From positions 1 to 52,048 of the forward strand of contig JBBRNH010000033.1 in assembly GCA_038230415.1 (NCBI GenBank): a stretch of DNA of 52,048 nucleotides, read 5' to 3'. The stretch's first letter is position 1. Each line of letters opens with the position of its first letter. The notes under the pieces are model-generated. The model was not told where the DNA came from. It did no database searches and worked only from the letters and a program-made list of their open reading frames with translations. The stretch is from JBBRNH01 sp038230415 (GTDB taxonomy: Bacteria; Bacteroidota; Bacteroidia; Cytophagales; Spirosomataceae). Below are positions 40,780 to 49,555 of the stretch, piece by piece. The position numbers and the translations under genes are program-made.

Positions 40780-41587
40780 CAGCCAATCGGTCAATTGGGA
40801 CGGCGTGACAACGAGCCAAGCGTGCAGCTATCTAAATAAAAAATGCGTTAAAACCCGGAAAAGTGACTCGGCAGTTTCAATTGGCACCTGCACCATGAAA
40901 TACGGTCAGGAGGCATCAGATGTCATTATTTGCCCCCATCGGTTGCTGGAAAAACGGCGTATCTTTTTGGATTGTCTGCACTTATTGACACAGCACGAAC
41001 CCGGCAATGATTTCCATATCGTGCCAGAACTAACAATACCGGGCGGTAACGTTGATTATTTCTTGGTGTCGGTACGAAACGGAGTCATTCGTGATTTTGT
41101 CGGCATCGAGTTACAAACGATGGATACAACGGGAACCGTTTGGCCCGAACGTCAGCGTTTTTTGCAGCAGACAGGTCTTCTTGGGTCCGATGCCGTTATT
41201 GCCGGAACGTCGTTTGGGATGAACTGGAAAATGACGGCTAAAACAACGCTGGTGCAACTGCATCACAAGATTGATACATTTCAACACATCGGCAAGCATT
41301 TGGTGTTGGTTTTGCAAGATCATCTACTGGCCTATTTGCGTCGGGAATTTTCGTTCGGCCACTTTTCAAGCCCGGCCCTTGTTGGTGATTCGATGCACAT
41401 CCACGCCTATCACCTTAACAAGGTTGCTCAGGAAATATATACGCTGCAACTGCATGAACGAATCAGTACCGATAGTGATGGTATTGCCCGCTGTCTCGGT
41501 TTGCAGGCGCAAGCCCGGGTAGAACTGGAAATTATCATCAAGAGTTTAGCCGCAAAAATCAGTGATAAAACGCTGTTTAGTTTATAA
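40739..41587 (+). CDS. NotI-family restriction endonuclease
   Basis: A 282-residue protein. The N-terminal part has four Cys (C29, C36, C51, C65 in QACSYLNKKC, GTCTMKYG and IICPHR) at positions recalling the Cys4 iron site of NotI. The core has E97, then D106 in GGNVDYFLV and the catalytic-type IELQTMDTTG (E124-x-Q126), a PD-(D/E)XK variant with Gln instead of Lys. NotI cuts an 8-base GC-rich site; this enzyme's site is unknown but a long GC-rich site is plausible. The ATG at 40739 overlaps the methyltransferase gene by 41 bases in another frame. It ends three bases before metG. Confidence 0.75.
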   Translation: MNSKITEFFTYSTDSQSVNWDGVTTSQACSYLNKKCVKTRKSDSAVSIGTCTMKYGQEASDVIICPHRLLEKRRIFLDCLHLLTQHEPGNDFHIVPELTIPGGNVDYFLVSVRNGVIRDFVGIELQTMDTTGTVWPERQRFLQQTGLLGSDAVIAGTSFGMNWKMTAKTTLVQLHHKIDTFQHIGKHLVLVLQDHLLAYLRREFSFGHFSSPALVGDSMHIHAYHLNKVAQEIYTLQLHERISTDSDGIARCLGLQAQARVELEIIIKSLAAKISDKTLFSL

Positions 41588-41590
41588 AAT

Positions 41591-43678
41591 ATGACCCCTT
41601 CCAATCCCCAACGATACACCATCACTGCCGCCCTTATCTACGCCAACGGCCCCATTCACATCGGGCATTTGGCCGGGTGCTACGTGCCTGCCGATATTTA
41701 CGCCCGATACCTCCGCAGCACCGGCCACGATGTGGCGTTTATCTCCGGCACCGACGAACACGGCGTTCCCATCACCATCCGGGCCAAAAAAGAAGGGCTG
41801 ACCCCGCAGCAGGTCGTTGATAAATACTACGGCCAGATTAAACAGGCGTTCAGTGAGTTCGGTATCTCGTTCGACATTTATTCGCGGACAACCAACAAAA
41901 TCCACTACGAGACCTCGCAGGAAATCTTCACCACGATGTTTGAAAAGGGATTTTTTGATGAGGAAGTCACCGAACAGTACTACGACGAAGTTGCCAATCA
42001 GTTTCTGGCCGACCGCTACATTGTTGGCACCTGCCCCGTTTGCGGCAACCCCAATGCCTACGGCGATCAGTGCGAACGTTGCGGCACGGCCCTCAGTCCG
42101 CTGGAACTCATCGAACCGCACAGTACGCTGTCTGGCTCGAAACCCGTGCTGCGGCAAACCAAAAACTGGAACCTGCCCCTCGACCGGATGCAGCCCCAAC
42201 TCGAAGCCTACGTCAACAGCCACCGAAACGACTGGAAAACCAACGTCTTCGGGCAGTGCCAATCGTGGCTAAAAGAAGGCTTGCGGCCCCGCGCCATGAC
42301 CCGCGATTTAGACTGGGGAATCCCGGTGCCGCTGCCCGATGCCGCCGGTAAAGTGCTGTATGTCTGGTTCGATGCGCCGATTGGCTATATCTCCATGACC
42401 AAAGAATGGGCCGCCAAAACCGGAAAAGACTGGACAGATTACTGGAAAAACCCGGCCACCAAACTCGTGCATTTCATTGGCAAGGATAACATCGTGTTTC
42501 ACTGCCTGATTTTTCCGGCGATGCTCATGGCCGAAAGCACCGGCGATGCCCATCCGTTTATCCTGGCCGACAACGTACCGGCCAACGAGTTTATGAACCT
42601 CGAAGGCGACAAGATTTCAACCTCGCGCAACTGGGCCGTGTGGCTGCATGAATACTTAGCCGATCTGCCCGGCAAACAGGACGTGCTGCGCTACGTGCTG
42701 ACGGCCAACGCCCCCGAAACCAAAGACTCGGAGTTTACCTGGAAAGATTATCAGACCCGCAACAATGCCGAACTCGTTGGGGTTTTTGGCAACTTTGTGA
42801 ACCGCGCTGTCGTACTGACGCACAAGTTCTTCGATGGTAAAGTGCCGGTAATCAGCGAATTAGATGAGGTTGACCAGGCTGTTTTAGCCGAACTTGCGTT
42901 GTTTCCGGCCCGGATCGGGCAGAGCATCGAAGCGTATCGTTTTCGGGAAGCATTGGCCCACGTGATTGACCTAGCCCGGCTGGGCAACAAATACTTAACC
43001 GAAACCGAACCCTGGAAAACCATCAAAACCGACACCGCCCGAACGGGAACCATCCTGAACATCGCCCTGCAAATCGGGGCTAATCTGAGCATCGTCTGCG
43101 AGCCGTTTCTGCCGTTCACCACCGATAAACTCCGTACCCAATTTAACCTCACCGACACGCTGACCTGGGCCGATGGTGGTTGCGCCGACCTGCTGCCTGA
43201 CGGCCATGCGCTGGCCGAAGCAGTGCTGCTGTTTGAGAAATTAGAAGACGACATTATCCAGAAACAAGTCCAGAAATTGATGGAGACCAAAAAAATGAAC
43301 GAGTTAGAGGGGTCGGGCCATCCGGTGAAGACCGTGCCGCCCCTGCGTGACGAAATCGTGTACGACGATTTTGCCAAAATGGACATCCGCATCGGCACCA
43401 TCACCGCAGCCGAGCGCGTACCGAAGAGCGACAAACTCCTGAAATTGCAGGTCAATGACGGTCTCGGCGGGCGGCAGATTCTGAGCGGCATTGCCAAACA
43501 TTTTTCGCCCGAAGAATTGATTGGCAAGCAGGTTACGTTTCTGGCAAACCTGGCCCCGCGCAAAATGATGGGCCACGAATCTGCCGGGATGATTCTGATG
43601 GCCGAAGACCGCGACGGGCGATTGGCCCTGATTGCCCCTGATGGCGAACCCGTCTGGAACGGGGGGGCGGTGAGTTAG
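41591..43678 (+). CDS. metG: Methionyl-tRNA synthetase
   Basis: A 695-residue class I synthetase. The HIGH motif is in NGPIHIGHLAG (23-26) and the KMSKS motif appears as DKISTS. Between them is the zinc knuckle CPVCGNPNAYGDQCERCG. The anticodon-binding helical domain follows, and the last 100 residues are an EMAP II-like tRNA-binding domain (FAKMDIRIGTITAAERVPKSDKLLKL). This full-length arrangement is standard for Bacteroidota. It charges tRNA-Met and initiator tRNA. It lies three bases behind the nuclease gene. Confidence 0.97.
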   Translation: MTPSNPQRYTITAALIYANGPIHIGHLAGCYVPADIYARYLRSTGHDVAFISGTDEHGVPITIRAKKEGLTPQQVVDKYYGQIKQAFSEFGISFDIYSRTTNKIHYETSQEIFTTMFEKGFFDEEVTEQYYDEVANQFLADRYIVGTCPVCGNPNAYGDQCERCGTALSPLELIEPHSTLSGSKPVLRQTKNWNLPLDRMQPQLEAYVNSHRNDWKTNVFGQCQSWLKEGLRPRAMTRDLDWGIPVPLPDAAGKVLYVWFDAPIGYISMTKEWAAKTGKDWTDYWKNPATKLVHFIGKDNIVFHCLIFPAMLMAESTGDAHPFILADNVPANEFMNLEGDKISTSRNWAVWLHEYLADLPGKQDVLRYVLTANAPETKDSEFTWKDYQTRNNAELVGVFGNFVNRAVVLTHKFFDGKVPVISELDEVDQAVLAELALFPARIGQSIEAYRFREALAHVIDLARLGNKYLTETEPWKTIKTDTARTGTILNIALQIGANLSIVCEPFLPFTTDKLRTQFNLTDTLTWADGGCADLLPDGHALAEAVLLFEKLEDDIIQKQVQKLMETKKMNELEGSGHPVKTVPPLRDEIVYDDFAKMDIRIGTITAAERVPKSDKLLKLQVNDGLGGRQILSGIAKHFSPEELIGKQVTFLANLAPRKMMGHESAGMILMAEDRDGRLALIAPDGEPVWNGGAVS

Positions 43679-43709
43679 CGTTTAGTGTTCAACCTTATGA
43701 TCTCAACCA

Positions 43710-44321
43710 ATGAATCCGGCCACCGCTCAATATCGGCAAACGCTTATCCGGTTATCGCAAAAATATGTCCAGTCGGGTAGTGGCAGTATGCTGTCGTTGG
43801 TTCAACATAAATCCAATCCGATGATGGAACAATCACTGCACCAGACACTTGCCGGATTATCCTATGTGCTGGTTGGTGGGCTGGCAACGCAGTATTATAT
43901 GCCCGCCCGCTACACAATTGATGCCGATATTTTGGTGCTTGCTACTGAACAGGAGCAAACTGAAAACCGGCTGCTGCAACATGGCTACCAACGGCAAGGC
44001 GCGTTGAGCATTGGCGACAGTACGTGGCTTTCGCCAGCGGGCCTGGTGGTAGATTTATTGACGCAGGAAAGTTCATGGGCCGAAGTCGCGCTGAGAAACC
44101 CCAATTGGATAGACGGTATTCCGGTGATTGGCTTGCCCTATCTGGTGCTGATGAAATTACTGGCCGGGCGAATGCAGGACTTAGCCGACATTACCCGGAT
44201 GCTGGGAGCGGCCGACGAAACCGTACTCAAAACCGTCAGAGTTGTTATTCAGACGTACGAATCGACTGCCTTAGCCGATATTGAGAGTATGATTATGCTC
44301 GGAAAATTAGAAAATCAGTAA
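43710..44321 (+). CDS. Nucleotidyltransferase-fold protein
   Basis: A 203-residue protein with a minimal nucleotidyltransferase signature: YVLVGGLATQYY (GG at 56-57) and D71-x-D73 in YTIDADILVL. A later strand, GLVVDLLTQ, may give the third acid. The helix LVLMKLLAGRMQDLADITRML is typical of AbiEii/MNT-like and DUF6036-like proteins that act on tRNA or as toxins/antitoxins. No partner gene is adjacent; metG precedes it and a cyclophilin follows. Function is open. Confidence 0.6.
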   Translation: MNPATAQYRQTLIRLSQKYVQSGSGSMLSLVQHKSNPMMEQSLHQTLAGLSYVLVGGLATQYYMPARYTIDADILVLATEQEQTENRLLQHGYQRQGALSIGDSTWLSPAGLVVDLLTQESSWAEVALRNPNWIDGIPVIGLPYLVLMKLLAGRMQDLADITRMLGAADETVLKTVRVVIQTYESTALADIESMIMLGKLENQ

Positions 44322-44338
44322 AAAATAGCCGCCCGTCG

Positions 44339-44346
44339 TACCTTTG
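44339..44346 (+). promoter_or_regulatory. Possible -7 element of the cyclophilin gene
   Basis: TACCTTTG is a perfect TAnnTTTG and ends five bases before the ATG, exactly as at the methyltransferase gene. This suggests a leaderless transcript. Confidence 0.5.
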
Positions 44347-44351
44347 ACTCC

Positions 44352-44795
44352 ATGAAAAAAGCCCAAATGATTACCGACCGGGGAACGATGACCATCGAAT
44401 TTTTCGAGCAGGATGCCCCCAAAACAGTCGCCAACTTCCTGAAACTCGCCGAGGCCGGGTTTTATAACGACGTAAAGTTTCACCGCGTTATTCCTGACTT
44501 TATGGTGCAGGGCGGAGACCCCACCGGCACCGGATCGGGTGGCCCCGGCTACACCATTCCTGACGAACTCACCGGCGGCAACCAATACCACGACCGGGGC
44601 GTGTTGAGCATGGCAAACACGGGGCGGCCAAACTCCGGCGGCTCGCAGTTTTTCATCTGCCACAGCCGCCAAAACACCGCTCACCTCGACCGCAAGCACA
44701 CCGTGTTTGGTAAGGTAACAGACGGAATTGACGTAGTTGACATGATCCGGCAGGGCGACCAAATCAAGAGCATCGCCATTATTGACGAAGCATAA
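44352..44795 (+). CDS. Cyclophilin-type peptidyl-prolyl isomerase
   Basis: A 147-residue cytoplasmic cyclophilin without signal peptide. The catalytic Arg is in FHRVIPDFMVQGGD and the substrate groove in NSGGSQFFICH, followed by LDRKHTVFGKV. It catalyses cis-trans isomerisation at proline and helps protein folding. The gene is short and complete, ends in a strong terminator and has a -7 element directly before its start. Confidence 0.95.
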   Translation: MKKAQMITDRGTMTIEFFEQDAPKTVANFLKLAEAGFYNDVKFHRVIPDFMVQGGDPTGTGSGGPGYTIPDELTGGNQYHDRGVLSMANTGRPNSGGSQFFICHSRQNTAHLDRKHTVFGKVTDGIDVVDMIRQGDQIKSIAIIDEA

Positions 44796-44823
44796 GGTCT
44801 GTTATCTTGCTGAAAATCAGTAG

Positions 44824-44848
44824 CCCCGGCAGTCATGCCGGGGTTTTT
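44824..44848. terminator. Terminator shared by cyclophilin and RlaP-like genes
   Basis: A perfect 8-bp stem (CCCCGGCA with TGCCGGGG, 4-base loop) runs into five T on the plus strand. It covers the stop codon of the convergent gene. Confidence 0.8.
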
Positions 44849-45921
44849 GTTTGCCCATACCATTCTCTCCTCATCTCAATCAACACCTGATTGGCTTGTT
44901 TCACGTCCGGTCTATCAGGTAATCTGCTGTTGCCCGTTATCGCATCAATGTCCAGAATCTGGGCTTCGGCGCGGGCGATGAGTTCGTCATAATCGAAGTT
45001 CCCGGCCCTGATTTGTAGTAATTCGGCCCGGTTTGGTCGGCGGACGATAACCTCGCCCCGGCTCAGGATTTCAGCCGCCATGTCGAGGAGCCGAAACGTG
45101 TGCATCATATTTTTGGCATCGTAGTTTTTGCCGTGATCCATTGTGTTCTGGTAGCGGGCATCGTTGCGTTTTTCGACCCATTCCCAGTACTCGCGGTAGT
45201 CTTTGCAATAGCTCGAATAACCGTCGTGGTTCACGTACAGATGCGCCACCGGCTCCAGGCCAACGGGGACGCTGCTCACCGAAACCGCGTTTGATTCGTC
45301 GCCCTGAATGATTCCCGAAAAACCGAGTCCGTTCCCGTTAGCTCCGTTCGGGTCATAAAAAAGGGCGTAGATGTCGCGGGCGTGGGCTACGTTTACCAAA
45401 CCGCAGTCTTCCTGCCGCCAGCCGCGTTTTTCCAGCCAATCGGGTGCGGGTTGACTGCCGGGGCCAATCAGGACGTGGCAGAAATGCAGCAGCGATTTAC
45501 GGTCGCGGGGCATCGGGTTCACGATTTTCTTGTTCAGCCCCCGCGCTTTTTTAATCTGACTGATGGCGTACCCGGCAAACGTATCGCGGCATAATTTAGA
45601 CAGAAATAGCTCGGTGGTGAGCCTGTCCATCAACGGGTTACGGTGCAATACACAATCTGCCGGGGTGCAGAGCAATTCGAGAATGTTCGGATTGTTTTTG
45701 GTGAGCAAGTCCACAAACCGGCCCAGTTCATAAAACACGATGTCGTTGCGGTCGTCGGCCACCTGTTCCACGCTTGTCAGGCCGTAGAGGTCATCTTGCG
45801 GCAAGACAAACACGCCCCGAATGTCAGTGTCAGACATGGGCGTGTTGGTGCCGTAGGCGTTGGAGCCGCTGATACACTCAAAAATAATGAGGTTGCGGTC
45901 GCGGAGGTCTTGGATCGTCAT
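44833..45921 (-). CDS. RlaP-type predicted nucleotidyltransferase
   Basis: A 362-residue protein of the DNA polymerase beta-like nucleotidyltransferase superfamily. The signature is GSNAYGTNTPMSDTDIRG, with G19-S20 and the metal-binding D31-x-D33. LYGLTSVEQV and DIVFYELGRFVDLLTKNNPNILELL follow, matching the RlaP/YcgL group sometimes linked to RNA repair. The C-terminal half has MPRDRKSLLHFCHVLIG and AKNMMHTFRLLDMAAEIL, a helical region conserved in the group. It is joined by an ATGA overlap to the DUF5615 gene, so it belongs to the toxin-antitoxin operon upstream. Confidence 0.8.
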   Translation of the reverse strand: MTIQDLRDRNLIIFECISGSNAYGTNTPMSDTDIRGVFVLPQDDLYGLTSVEQVADDRNDIVFYELGRFVDLLTKNNPNILELLCTPADCVLHRNPLMDRLTTELFLSKLCRDTFAGYAISQIKKARGLNKKIVNPMPRDRKSLLHFCHVLIGPGSQPAPDWLEKRGWRQEDCGLVNVAHARDIYALFYDPNGANGNGLGFSGIIQGDESNAVSVSSVPVGLEPVAHLYVNHDGYSSYCKDYREYWEWVEKRNDARYQNTMDHGKNYDAKNMMHTFRLLDMAAEILSRGEVIVRRPNRAELLQIRAGNFDYDELIARAEAQILDIDAITGNSRLPDRPDVKQANQVLIEMRREWYGQTKTPA

Positions 45922-46250
45922 TTTTCTGCCTCGTCCATCTTAATCATAATCGGGCCAACGGGCATTGATTCTCCGTTCAGAAACTCGTTCACTTTCGGGG
46001 AGAGCTTCGTCAGTTCCACATACCGATTGATACGCACACTCAATACGAAAACAGTAATCGTGTACTTGCTAAAGTTTTGCTGATACTGTAAATTCTTGTC
46101 AAACGTGAGCAAGGCGTGAAAGCCATCAGCAACCATGAGTTTGAGCAACTCACCGTTCTTTATGCCATTCCAGCCTTTGTCTCTTACAGTGAACACGTCA
46201 TGCGCTGGAAAATCAATCTTCAACCGTTTTGGTAGGTTCTCGTCAAGCAA
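45918..46250 (-). CDS. DUF5615 PIN-like toxin
   Basis: A 110-residue protein of the DUF5615 (Mut7-C-like, PIN-fold) group. LLDENLPKRLK carries the first acid, FTVRDKGWNGIKNGELLKL the central part, and HALLTFDKNLQYQ the next acid. These proteins are predicted RNases and usually pair with DUF433 antitoxins, as here. No ATG precedes the conserved LLDENLP; the start is a TTG at 46248-46250 or a nearby upstream CTG/ATA, after an in-frame stop. It overlaps the antitoxin end by eight bases and the RlaP start by four. Confidence 0.75.
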   Translation of the reverse strand: MLDENLPKRLKIDFPAHDVFTVRDKGWNGIKNGELLKLMVADGFHALLTFDKNLQYQQNFSKYTITVFVLSVRINRYVELTKLSPKVNEFLNGESMPVGPIMIKMDEAEK

Positions 46251-46482
46251 CAGCCGTATAGAAGTCCTTTATTCGGGCAGATGTCAGCAGTTTATTGGCG
46301 ATATCGAGCAGGGCTATAGCCTGATTTTTGGAGACGGTTGGGAAATCGTCCAGAAATTCGTCCAACGAAACGCCATCTTCGAGGTGGTCAAAGAGCGACT
46401 CCACGGGAACCCGTGTCCCGATGAACACAGGTTGACCGCCCATAATATCCGGGTCAATGGTGATAAGTGCGTTGATGTTCAT
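46243..46482 (-). CDS. DUF433 antitoxin
   Basis: A 79-residue protein with the full DUF433 signature: ITIDPDIMGGQPVFIGTRVPVESLFDHLEDG followed by SLDEFLDDFPTVSKNQAIALLDIA. The fold is a small winged-helix-like DNA-binding domain that represses its own operon and neutralises the PIN-like toxin. It is first in a three-gene unit (antitoxin, toxin, RlaP-type protein). Confidence 0.88.
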   Translation of the reverse strand: MNINALITIDPDIMGGQPVFIGTRVPVESLFDHLEDGVSLDEFLDDFPTVSKNQAIALLDIANKLLTSARIKDFYTAVA

Positions 46483-46501
46483 GCAGTGAAGATACGATAT
46501 T

Positions 46502-47929
46502 TTACAACGTATAACCCCCGGCGTATTCGCGCTTCACGAACTGATTGGCGTAATCATAGTTGGTGATTTTCATGTTTTCGCCATCCCACAGCAGTTTTTT
46601 ACGTCCGGTGAATTTGCCGTTTTCCCGCGCCATGTATGACCGCGTGGCGAGGTTGCCCATCAGCACGGTTTCGGTCAGCGGCCCCGACTGATCGAACGAC
46701 GACGACGTGTAGGCTCCGTAGCCTTCTTTGCAGGCTTTGACCCACTGCTGCTGATGCCCGTCGAATTTACCTTCGACCAACGGTTTTTTGGGCGTGGGCA
46801 GTTGTTTTCCCTCAAACTTGCCGAGGGGTAGTAAGGTCGGGTTGCCGCCGAACAAACCGCCCGTCAACATTCCTTTGGTGCCGATAAACAGCATCCCGCC
46901 ACTCACATCTTTAAAAACCTGGTCATACTCCACGCCTTCGGGCAGCGGGGGCCGGATGCCGCCATCGAACCACGAAAACTTGATCTCGTCCACCTTCCGG
47001 TCTTGCGAAGCGAACGTCAGATGCACCGCCGACGAGGGTGGGCAAACGTCATCGAAGAAGGCTTCCTTGAAAAAATCAACGTAAACCGAACCGACGCTGC
47101 ACTCGACCGAGGTGGGGTATTTGAGTTGGAGGGCGCGGAAGGGAACGTCCATAAAGTGGCAGCCCATGTCGCCGAGTGCGCCCGTGCCGAAGTCCCAATA
47201 CCCGCGCCAGCGCGTTGGCATATAGGCTTCGTGGTAGTCGCGCATGGGGGCCGTGCCGAGAAATAACGGCCAGTTCACCTCCGATGGCACGGGTTGGCTT
47301 TCGCCCTTGTCTTTGGGCGATTTCACGCCCTGCGGCCAGGCGGGGCGGTTTGTCCAGCAATACACGGTATGCACGTGGCCGATCATCCGGTCCTGAATGG
47401 CGGTTTCAATAATCCGGGTAGCATCACCGCTGCTGCCCTGATTGCCCATCTGGGTCACAACGCGGTATTTTTCGGCGGCCTGGGTCAGCATCCGGGCTTC
47501 GTAGATGTCGTGGGTAAGGGGTTTCTCGACATAGACGTGCTTGCCGAGTTGCATGGCGGCCATGGCAACGGGCGCGTGCATATGGTCGGGCGTGGAGATG
47601 ATAACGGCATCGAAGGTCTTACCGACTTTATCGAACATCTCGCGGTAATCCTGAAAATAGGGCGCGTTGGGAAACTGAGCGCGGTATTTTTTGGCCTGCC
47701 GGTCGTCCACATCACACAGAGCGACCATATTATCGGTGCCGCCGTTGTACGACTGTTTGATGTTGAAATCGGCTTTGCCCCCGCAGCCCACAGCGGCAAT
47801 GTTCAGTTTGTCAGACGGAGCCACAAAGCCCGGCCCGCCCAAAACGTGGCGCGGAACGATATAAAAAGCGGCTGCGGCCACCGCCGAGCTTTGCAGGAAT
47901 TTCCGGCGCGACGAAGTCAGGTCAGTCAT
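46502..47929 (-). CDS. Gfo/Idh/MocA oxidoreductase with Tat signal
   Basis: A 475-residue protein. The N-terminus is a twin-arginine signal (SSRRKFLQSSAVAAAAFYIV), so it is exported folded with cofactor. The Rossmann part has KLNIAAVGCGGKADF and DAVIISTPDHMHAPVAMAAMQLGKHVYVEKP, the EKP being the family fingerprint. The C-terminal domain follows the usual beta-sheet plan (WRGYWDFGTGALGDMGCH). Such exported dehydrogenases act on sugars or glycans, but the substrate is open. An ATG seven codons upstream is also possible. The antitoxin gene lies downstream. Confidence 0.88.
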   Translation of the reverse strand: MTDLTSSRRKFLQSSAVAAAAFYIVPRHVLGGPGFVAPSDKLNIAAVGCGGKADFNIKQSYNGGTDNMVALCDVDDRQAKKYRAQFPNAPYFQDYREMFDKVGKTFDAVIISTPDHMHAPVAMAAMQLGKHVYVEKPLTHDIYEARMLTQAAEKYRVVTQMGNQGSSGDATRIIETAIQDRMIGHVHTVYCWTNRPAWPQGVKSPKDKGESQPVPSEVNWPLFLGTAPMRDYHEAYMPTRWRGYWDFGTGALGDMGCHFMDVPFRALQLKYPTSVECSVGSVYVDFFKEAFFDDVCPPSSAVHLTFASQDRKVDEIKFSWFDGGIRPPLPEGVEYDQVFKDVSGGMLFIGTKGMLTGGLFGGNPTLLPLGKFEGKQLPTPKKPLVEGKFDGHQQQWVKACKEGYGAYTSSSFDQSGPLTETVLMGNLATRSYMARENGKFTGRKKLLWDGENMKITNYDYANQFVKREYAGGYTL

Positions 47930-47950
47930 TGGGGATTGGTCATTTGTCAT

Positions 47951-47995
47951 GGGTTGTTAAGTCAGTTATGGCAATAATTTACTGCTTAATAACCC
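47951..47995. promoter_or_regulatory. Inverted repeat upstream of the Gfo/Idh/MocA gene
   Basis: GGGTTGTTAAG (47951-47961) and CTTAATAACCC (47985-47995) are complementary with one mismatch and 23 bases apart, directly ahead of the start codon. It may be an operator or leader hairpin. Confidence 0.35.
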
Positions 47996-48041
47996 GATGA
48001 GGGCGCAGCCTGATCAGCGTTTCGGTAAGGCTGGCCTCTGG

Positions 48042-48073
48042 GTTGGCTTGTACGTGTAAACTTTCTTACTTTG
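48042..48073 (+). promoter_or_regulatory. Promoter of the broken beta-helix gene
   Basis: GTTG (48042-48045), a 20-base spacer and TTACTTTG (48066-48073), 38 bases ahead of the ATG. It fits the pattern of the tRNA promoters. Confidence 0.55.
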
Positions 48074-48111
48074 CGTAAATAAACTGGTAACAAACCTCTT
48101 CCCCGCTTTTT

Positions 48112-49130
48112 ATGACTCTATTTTACGCCGTCATCAGTCGGTATTATTCTGGAAACCCACTCATTTTCTGTTGCTACTGTGCATCCTGACGGTCTCGGCG
48201 CAGTCGAACGCGACCCCGGTCATTCTTTACGTCTCCACAACCGGCACCAACACCAACCCCGCCAGTGCCACGAGTTGGGCAACGGTCAGTGCAGACCTGC
48301 GAGCCGTTATCAACGCCAGCGGTGCTACTGACTAAGTATGGGTCGCATTCGGGATATATAGATCAGGCGGCAACACCAGCACCATTCGTAACTGCTCATT
48401 TCAAGCTAATTCGGCCAGTACCAATGGCGGGGCGATTTATAATCAGGGGCAGTCTGGCAACAGTAGTCCCACTGTTCATAACTGCTCGTTTCGAGCCAAT
48501 ACCGCCGGTTTTCGGGGCGGGGCAATATCTAACAATGGTATCAATTCTGGCAACAGCAGCCCCAGCTTGACCAACTGCTCGTTTCAAGCCAATTCGGCCT
48601 TTTCTGGCGGGGCGATGTTGAACGATAATGCGCTTTCTGGCACCTGCAACCCCACCATGACCAACTGCGTGCTGTTTGGCAACGGTGGGGCCAACACCAT
48701 TGTCAACAACAACGCCACCGTCTCGGTCCAGTATAGCTTGTTCGATGCCAGCGTGACAGGCTACATCAGCGGGCCGGGCAACGGCACCGCTACCATCCGG
48801 CTTGCGGCCAACTCCCCGGCCATCAACACCGGAGACCCCGCCACCACCACCGTCGGCGGTACGGATTTGGCGGGCCTGCCCCGCTTCGTGGGTAGTCTGG
48901 ATATCGGCGCACTCGAATTTCAGGACGAGATTTTTACGGTCAAAACCGGCAATTGGAACGACCCGACGGTCTGGAACGTAAACCGCCTGCCCCAACCCGG
49001 CGACCGGGCGCGGCTCAAACACACCGTGACGATTCCGGCGAGTTATTTGGGTTTTGTGACGACGTTGATTTATGACCCGGCCAGCCGGTTGCTGTATGGC
49101 GCGGGCGGGCGGTTGCAGATGGAGCCGTGA
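48112..49130 (+). pseudogene. Broken secreted beta-helix protein (choice-of-anchor type)
   Basis: The ATG at 48112 opens a frame that soon stops. The neighbouring frame continues with a signal-peptide-like stretch (FLLLLCILTVSAQ) and LYVSTTGTNTNPASATSW, so a frameshift lies near 48150. That frame meets TAA at 48333, where relatives read TDQVWVA. It then continues with parallel beta-helix units (NCSFQANSA, GGAIYN, NCSFRANTA) and the ending NSPAINTGD ... LDIGALEFQ. The stretch between YR and SGGNTST also looks shortened. From 48567 a clean frame of 187 residues is left. The protein was probably a surface beta-helix; two lesions make it a pseudogene. Confidence 0.75.
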
Positions 49131-49185
49131 GGGGAATTTCTACCCCACTCTCTCCCCCTGAACTAAAGGGAAAAGCTAATTCCAC

Positions 49186-49264
49186 AGGACTTTCTCAATG
49201 CTGCTCCTGAGTCACACTGAGCGTAGTCGAAGTGGCGGCTCAGGAGCAGCATTGAGAAAGTCCT
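49186..49264. repeat. Perfect 26-bp inverted repeat around a TGAGCGTAGTCGAAG core
   Basis: The arms 49186-49211 and 49239-49264 are perfect complements. The loop holds CACTGAGCGTAGTCGAAGTG, a word widely dispersed between bacterial genes. It lies between the pseudogene and the convergent small sigma-partner gene and can end both transcripts. Confidence 0.75.
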
Positions 49265-49267
49265 ATC

Positions 49268-49537
49268 CTAATGATTTTCGGGTTTGTTGGGCGTAGACCG
49301 GCCATTTACCGGGGGCAAAAAAGAGCCGTTGGTCTGCAATTCGGTATGCAGGTTTTTGACCAGGTTTTGGTAGTAAAGGCTTAACACGCCTTCCCGGATG
49401 GTTCGTTGGAGGTCAAGTTCGTCGCGCAGGGCTTCGTCGGTCAAGAGCCGGGCTTCAAACTGCGTTCGGGATTCGGGGGGGAGGGTGTCGTTCAGGTAGT
49501 CGTTCAGTTCATCGAGTAGGTCGTTATCGGGGTTCAT
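49268..49537 (-). CDS. Small putative anti-sigma or sigma-partner protein
   Basis: An 89-residue soluble protein: LLDELNDYLNDTLPPESRTQFEARLLTDEALRDELDLQR is the short helical zinc-less anti-sigma-like segment often seen at the start of Bacteroidota anti-sigma proteins. A helix (TIREGVLSLYYQNLVKNLH) and a disordered tail follow. There is no membrane helix. It lies 18 bases after the sigma gene on the same strand, so it is probably its regulator. The assignment is by context and pattern. Confidence 0.55.
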   Translation of the reverse strand: MNPDNDLLDELNDYLNDTLPPESRTQFEARLLTDEALRDELDLQRTIREGVLSLYYQNLVKNLHTELQTNGSFLPPVNGRSTPNKPENH

Positions 49538-49555
49538 GCAGCGGGAGAGTAGAGA

